Below the pieces are notes generated by a model that was given only the letters and a program-made list of their open reading frames with translations, was not told the DNA's origin and made no database searches. The translations under genes were made by a program, and so were the position numbers. DNA of 64,000 nt from Maritalea mobilis (GTDB lineage Bacteria > Pseudomonadota > Alphaproteobacteria > Rhizobiales > Devosiaceae): positions 272,193 through 336,192 of the forward strand of contig NZ_SNYR01000003.1 in NCBI RefSeq assembly GCF_004363175.1, read 5' to 3'. This document shows positions 25,401 to 33,304 of this stretch, piece after piece. Position 1 is the first letter of the stretch. Every line of letters starts with the position of its first letter.

Positions 25401-26002
25401 CGCGCAGCTTCGCCCAACATATCAAAGGAATAAGTGTAGCCTTTCGCCATTGGCTTTGCCCCGTTGGACAAGGCTTCCTCAATGGTGCGGCCCAACACAA
25501 ATTGTGACCCCATAATGCACATAGCCTGCCCCACCGCGGTGCGGATCACAGGTTCTGACATGCGGCGCCCCAAAAGGCTAAGCGGCTTTAAAACACCCTT
25601 CTTCTTGTCGTTAAGCAAGGTCTTCGACACCACAAGACCAAGGGTGGACGCTTCCACCAAAAGACTTTCGGCAGCCCCCAAATGCTTGGCCCAATCTTCA
25701 TCAACAATCTTATCTTTGATCAAATCATCGATGGTTGGCCCATCCGGCACCCGCAACATGGCTTCAGCCAAACACATCAGGGCAATGCCCTCATCTGTAG
25801 ACAGGCCATATTCAGCCAAGAAGGTTTCCATCAACCCTTGCTGCGCTTCATCACGCAATTGCTGCACCAAGCGTGCCGCTTCTTCGCTGATCTTTTCCCG
25901 ATCACCCGACTCCAGCGCCACCATATCCAAAAGCCGTTTTACGGCTGTTGCTTCATCCGGCAAATAATTTGCCCGCATTGTTTCACGAATTTGGTCCAAC
26001 AT
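22442..26002 (-). CDS. putA: Bifunctional proline dehydrogenase/L-glutamate gamma-semialdehyde dehydrogenase
   Basis: This enzyme oxidises proline to glutamate in two steps on one polypeptide with substrate channelling. It is 1186 residues from ATG 26002, which has GGGAGGT upstream. The N-terminus has no ribbon-helix-helix domain, so this is a bifunctional, non-DNA-binding PutA. The flavin beta/alpha-barrel (about residues 150-480) includes SIKLSALHPRYEF and RLVKGAYWDTEIKRAQ. The aldehyde dehydrogenase domain (about 550-1010) has GCISPWNFPLAIFTGQ and the catalytic cysteine in SAGQRCSALR. About 150 further C-terminal residues form the extra domain of long PutAs. It diverges from an Lrp-type regulator, the usual PutR arrangement. 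Confidence 0.96.
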   Translation of the reverse strand: MLDQIRETMRANYLPDEATAVKRLLDMVALESGDREKISEEAARLVQQLRDEAQQGLMETFLAEYGLSTDEGIALMCLAEAMLRVPDGPTIDDLIKDKIVDEDWAKHLGAAESLLVEASTLGLVVSKTLLNDKKKGVLKPLSLLGRRMSEPVIRTAVGQAMCIMGSQFVLGRTIEEALSNGAKPMAKGYTYSFDMLGEAARTEKDAQRYHAAYLDAIHRLAKDAVHGDVRKNPGISIKLSALHPRYEFGKRETMVDEMVARVLELVKPAAKAQMGLNIDAEEADRLDLSLDIIEKVLSDPSLDGWDGFGIVVQAYGPRASYAIDWLYALAEKLDRKIMIRLVKGAYWDTEIKRAQVMGLSGYPVFTRKVNTDVSYLACARKLLDMRDRIYPQFATHNAHSASAVLHLAGNDREGFEFQRLHGMGEGLHEALRQQNDTRCRIYAPVGAHRDLLAYLVRRLLENGANSSFVNQVYDKKIPPSMIVADPISEVLELNPIANDKIPMPKDLFGDKRLNAKGWDITDPVEFAALDAARSKFSGDYKWNFALDAALGEKGTVQKLVNPANPQDHVGEIANATPAAVAKAVELAAKGQKTWGTKAPSERAAALRKAADLYEEHAAELFALASREAGKSLLDGIAEVREAVDFLRFYANEAERLGEQDDARGVIGCISPWNFPLAIFTGQVAAALVAGNAVVAKPAEQSPLMGARAVELLHEAGVPKDALILVPGAGDIGAALTSQPNLGGVCFTGSTEVAKLIDKQLAKTADSDAMLIAETGGLNAMIVDSTALPEQAIRDILASSFQSAGQRCSALRMLYVQEDVADHVLEMLYGGLDAMQVGNPWDLATDVGPVIDAEAQKDISDYCATLTNEGRLLKKINAPKEGHFVEPHIFKVSGIEELEREVFGPVLHVATFKARDINKVVDAVNAKGFGLTFGLHTRMDNRVEAIGKRIKVGNFYVNRNQIGAIVGSQPFGGEGFSGTGPKAGGPNYLPRFRVAKRAHEIAETGQIGAIDIATAFEEISFIEWADRDDRAQILGDDEPKMAKELPGPTGEFNRISYTPRGRILAVGRGNDLLELAKAALLWGNRLVVVGSPLPSELARLKAAGAPISLIEGAVDPEKLDGLAIDAVALAGQGEGIQKLRAAMAALDGPIVPFITSPHDVAGFVHERAICIDTTAAGGNASLLAQTS

Positions 26003-26152
26003 GAGACCTCCCAGAACCGAAAGAATTTTGCGCCATCTTAACTGATCACTTAAAGACCATTGGTCTAATGAATTGAATTTTGCAGTACAAAACAACTATT
26101 CAACATGCTAATAAAACACATAAGTCACGCAAAATGATCAAGGACAGGCCAA

Positions 26153-26590
26153 ATGGATGCCATCGATAAAAAAATCATCGCCGCTTTGGCCAAAAATGCC
26201 CGCATGTCTATGGCGGGCTTGGCCGAAAAAATCGGCCTATCCAAAACGCCCACCCAAATGCGGGTGAAAAAGCTGGAGCGTGACCGGATTATTTTAGGCT
26301 ACCACACAAGGGTCAATCATGAAAAATTAGGCAATGGCCACATCGCCTTTGTGCAGGTGACCCTTTCAGATACCCGCGCGAAAGCCCTAGACAATTTTAA
26401 TGAAGCGGTGCGCAACACACCCGAAATTGAGCAATGCCATATGATTGCGGCCAGCTTTGATTATTTGTTGAAAGTGCGCACAAAAGATATTTCAGCCTAT
26501 CGCCGCATATTGGGGGAGGTCATTTCTGCCCTCCCCCATGTTGCACAAACCTCCACCTTTGTGGCGATGGAGACGGTGAAAGATATTTAA
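26153..26590 (+). CDS. putR: Lrp/AsnC family regulator, probable PutR
   Basis: This 145-residue Lrp/AsnC protein has an N-terminal HTH at about residues 3-60 (MDAIDKKIIAALAKNARMSM, then GLSKTPTQMRVKKLERD). The C-terminal RAM ligand-binding domain ends VAQTSTFVAMETVKDI. It is divergent from putA across 150 bp. In alphaproteobacteria the Lrp-like PutR next to putA activates proline catabolism in response to proline. That role here rests on position, so the symbol is probable rather than proven. Confidence 0.88.
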   Translation: MDAIDKKIIAALAKNARMSMAGLAEKIGLSKTPTQMRVKKLERDRIILGYHTRVNHEKLGNGHIAFVQVTLSDTRAKALDNFNEAVRNTPEIEQCHMIAASFDYLLKVRTKDISAYRRILGEVISALPHVAQTSTFVAMETVKDI

Positions 26591-26638
26591 GCGCTGCACC
26601 CCACGCACAGCATTTAAAAGGCTCACCGGTGCAACAAA

Positions 26639-27565
26639 TTAAAATGCGCTTGTTGGACGGTCAAAGACCCGACGGCCAAATCCACTTTCCGTGAGATTGA
26701 CCAACATGCGCGTGCTTTTGCCCCGTTCATCCAGATAAGGGTTAAGCTCAACCAAATCCAAAGAAGTCATCAGACCGCTATCGCAAATCATTTCCATCGC
26801 CAAATGGGCTTCGCGATAGGTCGCCCCGCCCGGCACAGTGGTGCCAACGCCGGGGGCATAGACCGGATCAAGAAAGTCCACATCCAAGCTCACATGCAAC
26901 ATGGCATCATCGCGCTTCACCGCTTCCAGAACGGAACGGATCAAGCTGGCTACACCCTTTTCATCAATATGGCGCATATCCATCACGTCCACACCGCGAT
27001 CACGCAGCAATTCGCCTTCTTGCTGATCGATGGAGCGCACGCCAAACACATGAAAATCACGTGGATCTACCGGATCAATCGGCACATCCAAAATGCCATC
27101 AAAGCCCTTTTCACCACAGAAAAACGCTGCAGACATGCCGTGCATATTGCCGGAATGTGATGTATCTGGCCGGTTGAAATCGGGATGCGCATCCAGCCAA
27201 AGCACGTGTAGCTTTTTGCCCTTTGCGGCCGCATGCCGGGCCGCGGCTGTAACCGTGCCCATGGAAAGCGAATGGTCGCCGCCCAAAAAGATAGGCAAAA
27301 ACCCTTTTGAAAATGCATCAACGCCTGTTTTGTAAAGCGAACGCGCAAAGCCAGCCACTTCATTTTCATGATGGGTAGCACCGCTCAGCTTCAGCTCAAC
27401 TTTTTCCGGGGTTACATCACCCCAATCTTCAATAGTGTAGTCTAAATCTTGCAACGCGCCGCCAATATTGGCCACCCGCAACGCAGCAGGCCCCATAATA
27501 CAGCCGGACATGCCCGCGCCACCATCTACAGGGGCGCCGATCAGCGCAATTGAGCCCTTCGCCAT
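26639..27565 (-). CDS. rocF: Arginase
   Basis: This 308-residue manganese ureohydrolase splits arginine into ornithine and urea. The metal ligands appear in GGDHSLSMGTV (about residues 96-106), WLDAHPDFNRPDTSHSGNMH (about 123-142) and SLDVDFLDPVYAPGVGTTVP (about 226-245). The last motif, with SHSGNMHG, favours arginase over agmatinase. A second Lrp-type regulator is divergent from it, and proline catabolism lies alongside; ornithine could be routed to proline by an ornithine cyclodeaminase encoded elsewhere. Confidence 0.93.
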   Translation of the reverse strand: MAKGSIALIGAPVDGGAGMSGCIMGPAALRVANIGGALQDLDYTIEDWGDVTPEKVELKLSGATHHENEVAGFARSLYKTGVDAFSKGFLPIFLGGDHSLSMGTVTAAARHAAAKGKKLHVLWLDAHPDFNRPDTSHSGNMHGMSAAFFCGEKGFDGILDVPIDPVDPRDFHVFGVRSIDQQEGELLRDRGVDVMDMRHIDEKGVASLIRSVLEAVKRDDAMLHVSLDVDFLDPVYAPGVGTTVPGGATYREAHLAMEMICDSGLMTSLDLVELNPYLDERGKSTRMLVNLTESGFGRRVFDRPTSAF

Positions 27566-27715
27566 ATGCTTATCCTAAATTTTGAACCCTAGCTCTCGCC
27601 TTTTCGGCGTTTTGAGCAGTATGCCGCCGGGCATGATCAACGAAAAGATAGATATATGCGCAAAATTGCGCTATGCTTTCGCAAATCGAAACCAACTTAT
27701 GTGCATTTTGATCAA

Positions 27716-28147
27716 ATGGACGAACTTGATACCCGCCTTATCGCCTTGTTGCGTCACGATGCCCGCACCCCGGTGGCGAGCCTCGCACAATCGCTCAACG
27801 TATCTCGCGCCACCATCAAAGCGCGCATTGATCGCCTAACTCAAAATGGCGTGATCAAAGGGTTTACGATCATCACGGGGTCGCCCCGCGACGACAAAAG
27901 CATCCATGCCATTACCTTGGTGGAAATTGAAGGCCGCTCAGCCGAAGCGGTGATCAAAACCATGTTGGGCTTGCCGCAGGTACGCACCTTGCACACCACA
28001 AATGGCAAATGGGACATTATCGCCCAGCTCGAAACCGAAGATTTGATCGAATTTGACGATGTTTTGCGGCGCATCCGCCTGATTGAAGGCGTTAGCCTAA
28101 CGGAAACCAACATCTTACTGGCTCCACGCAAATCGCGGTTGGATTAA
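27716..28147 (+). CDS. Lrp/AsnC family transcriptional regulator
   Basis: This protein is 143 residues from the ATG at 27716 (MDELDTRLIALLRHDARTPV). An upstream frame from 27656 adds 20 residues that do not fit the family. The HTH is ASLAQSLNVSRATIKARIDR, followed by a RAM domain (about residues 62-135). It is divergent from arginase, so it probably activates arginase in response to arginine or ornithine; this is inference from context. It is clearly distinct from the PutR-like protein at 26153. Confidence 0.88.
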   Translation: MDELDTRLIALLRHDARTPVASLAQSLNVSRATIKARIDRLTQNGVIKGFTIITGSPRDDKSIHAITLVEIEGRSAEAVIKTMLGLPQVRTLHTTNGKWDIIAQLETEDLIEFDDVLRRIRLIEGVSLTETNILLAPRKSRLD

Positions 28148-28355
28148 AGCCTTAGCCGAATTGATGACAATTTGACGCGCATTTTTCTGCGCTAGCGAAC
28201 GCGGTTCGTCGCGCGCGATCTTGTTAGTTACAAAAACAACTATTAGTCCTTAACGCGATAAGCATATGGTTTCACACACCATCCCTGCAATGCTATTCTC
28301 GCGCACCTTGCAACGCGCAATACATAATCATCGCATCACGTCAAAGGAGTATATT

Positions 28356-29306
28356 ATGGCCAAAGCATTCGCTTCCCAAGGGGACACAACGGAAAAGAAC
28401 ATCTCTTTCACCGAAGTGGGCGACGGTCTTTATGCCTTCACCGCAGAAGGCGATCCAAACTCCGGCGTGATCATTGGGGATGAGTCGGTGATGATCGTTG
28501 AAGCTCAAGCCACCCCACGCTTGGCCAACAAAGTGATTGAGTGCGTGCGCTCAGTAACTGACAAGCCGATCTCACATGTGGTGCTCACCCACTATCACGC
28601 CGTGCGTGTACTCGGTGCCTCAGCCTATGGCGCGCAACAGATCATCATGTCTGATAAAGCCCGCTCTATGGTGGTTGAACGCGGACAGGAAGATTGGGAC
28701 AGCGAGTTCCAGCGCTTCCCGCGTCTTTTTGAAGGTCATGAAAGCATTCCCGGCCTCACTTGGCCAACAACCACATTCAGCGACAAAATGACCGTTTATC
28801 TCGGCAATCGCAAAGTCGACATTATGCATTTGGGCCGCGCCCACACGGCGGGCGACGCGGTGATTTATGTCCCCGATCAAAATGTGATGTTCACGGGCGA
28901 TATCGTTGAATATCATTCCGCCTGCTATTGCGGCGATGGCCATTTTGCCGATTGGGGCAACACGCTTGATGCCATCAAAGCCTATAATGTTGACGCCATC
29001 GCACCAGGCCGTGGCGATGCGCTTGTGGGCGAAAAAATGGTCAATGCCGCCATTGAAAACACCCGCGATTTCGTTTCTTCCACCTTCAAGCCGGTGCAAA
29101 AAATTGCCGCCCGTGGTGGCAGCTTGAAGGAAGCATGGGACGCTGTGCGCGCCGAATGCGATCCTAAATTTGCAGACTATGCCATTTACGAACATTGCCT
29201 GCCTTTCAATGTGGCCCGCGCATATGACGAAGCCCGCGGCCTAGACACGCCGCGTATCTGGACCGCCGAGCGCGACATGGACATGTGGAACCAATTGCAA
29301 GGCTAA
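28356..29306 (+). CDS. Metallo-beta-lactamase fold hydrolase, atypical metal motif
   Basis: This 316-residue MBL-fold protein starts at ATG 28356, preceded by AAAGGAG. The usual HxHxDH signature is replaced by THYHAVRVLGAS (His79, His81, then Val-Arg instead of Asp-His). Downstream ligands HLGRAHTAGD and FTGDIVEY are kept, so one metal site may be intact and the second lost or altered. It is followed by an FAD monooxygenase (31 bp) and DUF2783 (9 bp), forming an operon. Such operons occur in aromatic-compound degradation regions; the exact substrate is unknown. It is a predicted cytoplasmic hydrolase. Confidence 0.85.
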   Translation: MAKAFASQGDTTEKNISFTEVGDGLYAFTAEGDPNSGVIIGDESVMIVEAQATPRLANKVIECVRSVTDKPISHVVLTHYHAVRVLGASAYGAQQIIMSDKARSMVVERGQEDWDSEFQRFPRLFEGHESIPGLTWPTTTFSDKMTVYLGNRKVDIMHLGRAHTAGDAVIYVPDQNVMFTGDIVEYHSACYCGDGHFADWGNTLDAIKAYNVDAIAPGRGDALVGEKMVNAAIENTRDFVSSTFKPVQKIAARGGSLKEAWDAVRAECDPKFADYAIYEHCLPFNVARAYDEARGLDTPRIWTAERDMDMWNQLQG

Positions 29307-29337
29307 ATGGAAAAGGCTGCCAGAGGGGGGAGACCTA

Positions 29338-30951
29338 ATGACCAAGATTTTTGAAACGCCGCTTTATCCTTACACACGGCAGGCCGACCAGAATGCGGCC
29401 CAGCCCGTGCGGCGCAAAGTGGTGATCATCGGCGCAGGGCCAGTTGGCCTTGCCGCCGCGATCGATTTGGCGCAACAGGGCATTGAAGCCATTATTGTCG
29501 ATGAAAATGACAAGGTGAGCTTTGGCTCTCGCGCCATTTGCTTTGCCAAGCGGCCCTTGGAAATTTTGGATCGGTTGGGCTGTGGCGAGCCGATGGTAGA
29601 TAAAGGTGTGGTGTGGAACTTGGGCAAAGTGTTCTTTGATGAACGCCAAGTCTATGAATTCAACCTACTGCCGGAAGAAGGCCATCGCCGCCCCGCCTTT
29701 ATCAATTTGCAGCAATATTATTTCGAAGAATATCTGGTCAATCGCGCCCGCGAATTGCAACAGCAAGGCGCGCCCATTGAAATTCGCGGTGGCAACAAGC
29801 TGATCAAAATCGATGATAAGGGCGACCATGTTGACCTGACCATTGATACGCCAGAAGGCCCCTATCAGCTGGAGGCTGATTGGGTAATTGCTTGCGATGG
29901 CGCCTCCTCGCCCACGCGGCAAATGATGGGCTTAGACTTTGTTGGCCGCATCTTTGAAGATAATTTCCTGATCGCCGATGTGATTATGGATGCGCCCTTC
30001 CCCACCGAGCGCTGGTTCTGGTTTGATCCCCCGTTCAATAAGGGTCAATCAGCGCTGCTGCACAAACAGCCAGATGGCGTGTGGCGCATTGATTTACAAT
30101 TAGGTTGGGACATCAACAAAGAAGAAGAGAAAAAGCCGGAAAATGTGATCCCGCGCCTCAAAGCCATGCTGGGCGACGATGTCAATTTCGAGCTGGAATG
30201 GGTGTCCATCTACACATTCCAATGCCGCCGCATGGAAAATTTCCGTCATGGCCGCGTTTTGTTTGCCGGTGATTCGGCGCACCAGGTGTCGCCATTTGGC
30301 GCCCGTGGCGCCAATTCTGGCCTGCAAGATACAGACAATTTGTGCTGGAAACTGAAACTGGTGATGGACGGTAAAGCGCCTGAAAGCTTGCTCGACAGCT
30401 ATGATGATGAACGGGTCTATGGCGCGGATGAGAATATTCTCAATTCTTCCCGCTCAACTGACTTTATCACGCCAAAATCCGACATGTCGCGCCTGTTGCG
30501 GGATGCGGTGTTGGATTTATCAGAGCATTACGAATTTGCACGTCCGCTGGTCAATTCCGGGCGGCTCTCTGTGCCCTGCACGTACGACCAATCTGAATTG
30601 AACAGTGAAGACAAACTTGACGGCCCAACGCGCAGCCGCCCAGGCTCACCGTGTGCGGATGCACCTTTGGGCGAGGGATTCCTGCTGGATCAATTGGGCG
30701 ACCAATTCACCCTGCTCACCATCAATGCAGACGCACCAAATGAGTTGGACGTGGATGGCATCAAGATCAAGCGTTTGGCCCTATCCAGCGCAGATGACAC
30801 CAGCAACGCCATCAAAGAACGCTATTTGGGCAACGCACAACAAGCGGTATATTTGATCCGGCCCGACCAGCATGTGGCGGCCCGGCATGATACATTTGAT
30901 CAAACCTATTTCACCAACGCGCTACGCCGCGCCATCGGCAAATCTGTTTAG
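29338..30951 (+). CDS. FAD-dependent aromatic monooxygenase (PheA/TfdB type)
   Basis: This 537-residue class A flavoprotein hydroxylase has the dinucleotide motif VVIIGAGPVGLAAAIDLAQQ at about residues 28-47. The second FAD motif is GDSAHQVSPFGARGANSGLQ at about 310-329, with GDSAHQ replacing the usual GDAAH. A C-terminal thioredoxin-like domain is common in this family; the region from about residue 440 shows its general layout. The substrate is probably a hydroxylated aromatic compound, but I cannot assign it. AGAGGGGGGAGA precedes the ATG. It lies between the MBL-fold gene and the DUF2783 gene. Confidence 0.88.
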   Translation: MTKIFETPLYPYTRQADQNAAQPVRRKVVIIGAGPVGLAAAIDLAQQGIEAIIVDENDKVSFGSRAICFAKRPLEILDRLGCGEPMVDKGVVWNLGKVFFDERQVYEFNLLPEEGHRRPAFINLQQYYFEEYLVNRARELQQQGAPIEIRGGNKLIKIDDKGDHVDLTIDTPEGPYQLEADWVIACDGASSPTRQMMGLDFVGRIFEDNFLIADVIMDAPFPTERWFWFDPPFNKGQSALLHKQPDGVWRIDLQLGWDINKEEEKKPENVIPRLKAMLGDDVNFELEWVSIYTFQCRRMENFRHGRVLFAGDSAHQVSPFGARGANSGLQDTDNLCWKLKLVMDGKAPESLLDSYDDERVYGADENILNSSRSTDFITPKSDMSRLLRDAVLDLSEHYEFARPLVNSGRLSVPCTYDQSELNSEDKLDGPTRSRPGSPCADAPLGEGFLLDQLGDQFTLLTINADAPNELDVDGIKIKRLALSSADDTSNAIKERYLGNAQQAVYLIRPDQHVAARHDTFDQTYFTNALRRAIGKSV

Positions 30952-30960
30952 GAGGCAAAA

Positions 30961-31152
30961 ATGAGCGAACGTTTGAACTTAAAGCCCAATATTGCCAATG
31001 CGGATGATTTTTATGCTGAACTATTGGCGGCCCATGAAGGGTTGAGCAAAGAAGATAGTGATGCGCTAAACGCCCGCTTGCTGCTGATTCTCGCCAACCA
31101 TATTGGCGACCGCGATATTTTGGCTGCAGCATTGAAAGCAGCCAAAATCTAA
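30961..31152 (+). CDS. DUF2783 domain-containing protein
   Basis: This acidic, helical protein of 63 residues has the family core ANADDFYAELLAAHEGLSKE and LNARLLLILANHIGDRDIL. DUF2783 genes are typically found next to an FAD monooxygenase like the one just upstream, as here, and may encode a small accessory subunit; no function is established. AGGAGG lies 6 nt before the ATG. A bidirectional terminator follows 32 bp later. Confidence 0.88.
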   Translation: MSERLNLKPNIANADDFYAELLAAHEGLSKEDSDALNARLLLILANHIGDRDILAAALKAAKI

Positions 31153-31179
31153 CCCAAGCTCAACGCAAAATCTGGACAT

Positions 31180-31210
31180 AAAAAAAGCGCCCTAGTGGCG
31201 CTTATTTTTT
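31180..31210. terminator. Bidirectional intrinsic terminator
   Basis: The stem AAGCGCC/GGCGCTT with loop CTAGT has a T-run on the plus side (31205-31210) and an A-run on the other side. It ends the MBL/FAD/DUF2783 operon on the plus strand and tRNA-Gly on the minus strand. Confidence 0.85.
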
Positions 31211-31232
31211 CGGTTGGGGTAAACCGAATATT

Positions 31233-31307
31233 TGGAGCGGGCGATGAGATTCGAACTCACGACCCCAACCTTGGCAAGGTTGTGCTCTACCCCTGAGCTA
31301 CGCCCGC
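31233..31307 (-). tRNA. tRNA-Gly(GCC)
   Basis: On the minus strand this reads GCGGGCGTAGCTCAGGGGTA with an acceptor stem GCGGGCG/CGCCCGC. The anticodon stem AACCT/AGGTT carries the GCC anticodon in loop TGCCA context, and the T-arm has GTTCGAATC. It ends TCCA with an encoded CCA. The length is 75 nt. It shares the bidirectional terminator at 31180-31210. Confidence 0.97.
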
Positions 31308-31536
31308 ATCCGAAACGAGATCATATGATCAACGTTCGGCGCTTATATGCCTAATGAAGAAAGCAATTGCAAGTCAAAAATTGGCATCTGTGAAACTTTT
31401 ATGCTATCCGCTGATTTAACGTTAAATTTCGCGAACGAATTTTGCGGCGTTCTGGGCGGTTTTAGCGCTTCTCTCTTGTTTTTCTAAATTGCCCACGCCA
31501 CATTCAATCCCAAAGCGATCAACCTTCAGGTGTTCT

Positions 31537-32478
31537 ATGGAATTCTCAATGCAAGCCAATCTGACCCCAGAAAATGGGCAGACCCAGGCAAATGATCTGA
31601 TCAAAGATTCAGATACGGCAAACTTTGCAAAAGATGTGATGGAAGCCTCCCAAACCGTTCCCGTGCTGGTGGACTTTTGGGCGCCATGGTGTGGCCCGTG
31701 CAAGCAATTGGGCCCGATGATCGAAAAAGTGGTGCGCGAAGCCAATGGCAAAGTGAAATTGGTCAAGATCGATATTGATCAAAACCAAGCCATTGCCGGC
31801 CAAATGGGCATTCAATCTATTCCAGCGGTTATTGCTTTTGTGGGTGGTCGCCCAATTGACGGTTTTATGGGCGCAATTCCTGAAAGCGAAATCAAAGCCT
31901 TTATCGAAAAAGTCACCGCCAATGCACCGGCCAACCCAAATGATCCAGCCGCGCAAATTGAAGCAGCGTTGGAACAGGCCAAAGCAGCAATGGATGCCGG
32001 TGATTTTGGCAGCGCCTCACAAATCTATGCGCAGATTTTGCAGTTTGATCCGCAAAATGATGCTTCCATTATCGGCATTGCCACCATTCACCACAAAATG
32101 GGCAATGAGCAAAATGCTCGTGATACATTGGCCAAAGTTTCTGAAGAAGGCCAGCAAAGCGCTGAATTTAAAAGCCTCGATTCTGCCCTGAAATTAGGCG
32201 AGGAAGCTGCGGCATTAGGCGGTTCTGCCAAGCTGGAAGCTGATGTGGCAAATGATCCGGAAAACCATCAATTACGTTACGACCTTGCATTGGCTTACAA
32301 TGCAGAAGGTGAAAAATTGAAAGCTGCGGAGCATCTATTGCATATTATGAAGGCTGACCGCGAGTGGAATGAGGACGGCGCCCGCACCAAACTGCTTGAG
32401 CTGTTTGAAGCCTGGGGCCCAGCTGACCCTGCTACCGCCAAGGCCCGTCGCATGCTTTCTGGCCTACTGTTCCGATAG
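31537..32478 (+). CDS. cnoX: Thioredoxin-fold chaperedoxin CnoX (YbbN-like)
   Basis: This 313-residue protein combines a thioredoxin domain with tetratricopeptide repeats. The active-site motif is FWAPWCGPCKQ with Cys52 and Cys55, and TPR helices follow from about residue 145 (IEAALEQAKAAMDAGDFGSA, then QIYAQILQFDPQND). CnoX/YbbN proteins act as holdases that also protect client thiols under oxidative stress. In E. coli the CxxC is not retained, while here it is intact, so it may also be redox-active. ATG 31537 is chosen; 31549 is possible. It forms a tight run with the Lon-N and Trm112 genes. Confidence 0.87.
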   Translation: MEFSMQANLTPENGQTQANDLIKDSDTANFAKDVMEASQTVPVLVDFWAPWCGPCKQLGPMIEKVVREANGKVKLVKIDIDQNQAIAGQMGIQSIPAVIAFVGGRPIDGFMGAIPESEIKAFIEKVTANAPANPNDPAAQIEAALEQAKAAMDAGDFGSASQIYAQILQFDPQNDASIIGIATIHHKMGNEQNARDTLAKVSEEGQQSAEFKSLDSALKLGEEAAALGGSAKLEADVANDPENHQLRYDLALAYNAEGEKLKAAEHLLHIMKADREWNEDGARTKLLELFEAWGPADPATAKARRMLSGLLFR

Positions 32479-32486
32479 GAGATTTA

Positions 32487-33110
32487 ATGCATTTACCCTC
32501 TCACATCCCTATTTTTCCGTTGGAGGGGTTATTGCTGTTCCCACGCGCGGTGTTGCCTTTGCACATTTTTGAACCGCGCTATGTGGCAATGGTGGATGAG
32601 GCATTGAAATCCGACCGCCATATTGGCGTTATCCAGCCCGCTTTAGACGATAAAGACGGGCTGGCCCCGGTGGGCACATTGGGCCGCATTACTCATTTCG
32701 AGGAATTGCCGCAAAATCGCTATATGATTGGGCTAACTGGCATTTCCCGGTTTAATCTTAGCAAAGAGATTATTGATCTTGAAACGCCCTATCGCACCGC
32801 AAAAGTGACCTATAGCGAATTCAAAGCAGATCAACATGACCCTGAAGATCTCAGCGAATTTGACCGCAAGCGCTTTGAAAAAGTGCTGAAAAATTATGCC
32901 AAATTCGCAGAGTTCGAATTGGACTGGTCTGAGATCAAAGACACCGAAACCGAAGACTTGGTGAATAGCTGCGTCATGGCCAGCCCCTATCAATCGCGCG
33001 AACGCCAAGCCTTGCTGGAAGCAGCAACGCTTAAAGAACGTGCCGAAATGTTGATGGCGCTGGCAGAAGTGGAGATGTCGCGCAGCGACCCAACCCAACG
33101 GATGCAATAA
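32487..33110 (+). CDS. LON peptidase N-terminal domain protein
   Basis: This 207-residue protein consists only of the Lon substrate-binding (N-terminal) domain, without ATPase or protease parts. The start is HIPIFPLEGLLLFPRAVLPL, then HIFEPRYVAMVDEAL, followed by GTLGRITHFEEL. It is presumably a stand-alone adaptor; its target is unknown. It lies 8 bp after cnoX and its stop overlaps the ATG of the Trm112 gene (TAATG). This three-gene order recurs in rhizobia. Confidence 0.9.
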   Translation: MHLPSHIPIFPLEGLLLFPRAVLPLHIFEPRYVAMVDEALKSDRHIGVIQPALDDKDGLAPVGTLGRITHFEELPQNRYMIGLTGISRFNLSKEIIDLETPYRTAKVTYSEFKADQHDPEDLSEFDRKRFEKVLKNYAKFAEFELDWSEIKDTETEDLVNSCVMASPYQSRERQALLEAATLKERAEMLMALAEVEMSRSDPTQRMQ

Positions 33111-33304
33111 TGGAAAACCATAATATTGATCCAAAAATGTTGGAAATGCTGGTCTGCCCGTTCACCAAAACACGGTTAGAACTCTCCGCCAATGGCAAAG
33201 AATTGGTGTCCCACGCGGCACGGCTTGCCTTCCCCATTGAAGAAGGGGTGCCACTTTTGGTGCTTGATAGCGCCCGGCACCTGCAAGAAGAAGAGCTCCG
33301 CTAA
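33110..33304 (+). CDS. Trm112-like protein (UPF0434/YcaR)
   Basis: This 64-residue protein has a core IDPKMLEMLVCPFTKTRLEL and AARLAFPIEEGVPLLVLDSA, as in YcaR/Trm112. The zinc site is degenerate: only one of the usual two to four cysteines is present (Cys in LVCPFTK), as in many proteobacterial members. Relatives of this family activate methyltransferases in other domains of life. Its last 4 nt overlap the convergent UbiH-type gene. Confidence 0.9.
   Translation: MENHNIDPKMLEMLVCPFTKTRLELSANGKELVSHAARLAFPIEEGVPLLVLDSARHLQEEELR

Noticed and set aside
28148-28355. Regulatory hairpin (CGAAC/GTTCG) upstream of the MBL-fold gene
   Set aside because: The stem is only 5 bp with no T-run or known motif, so it is not distinguishable from chance.
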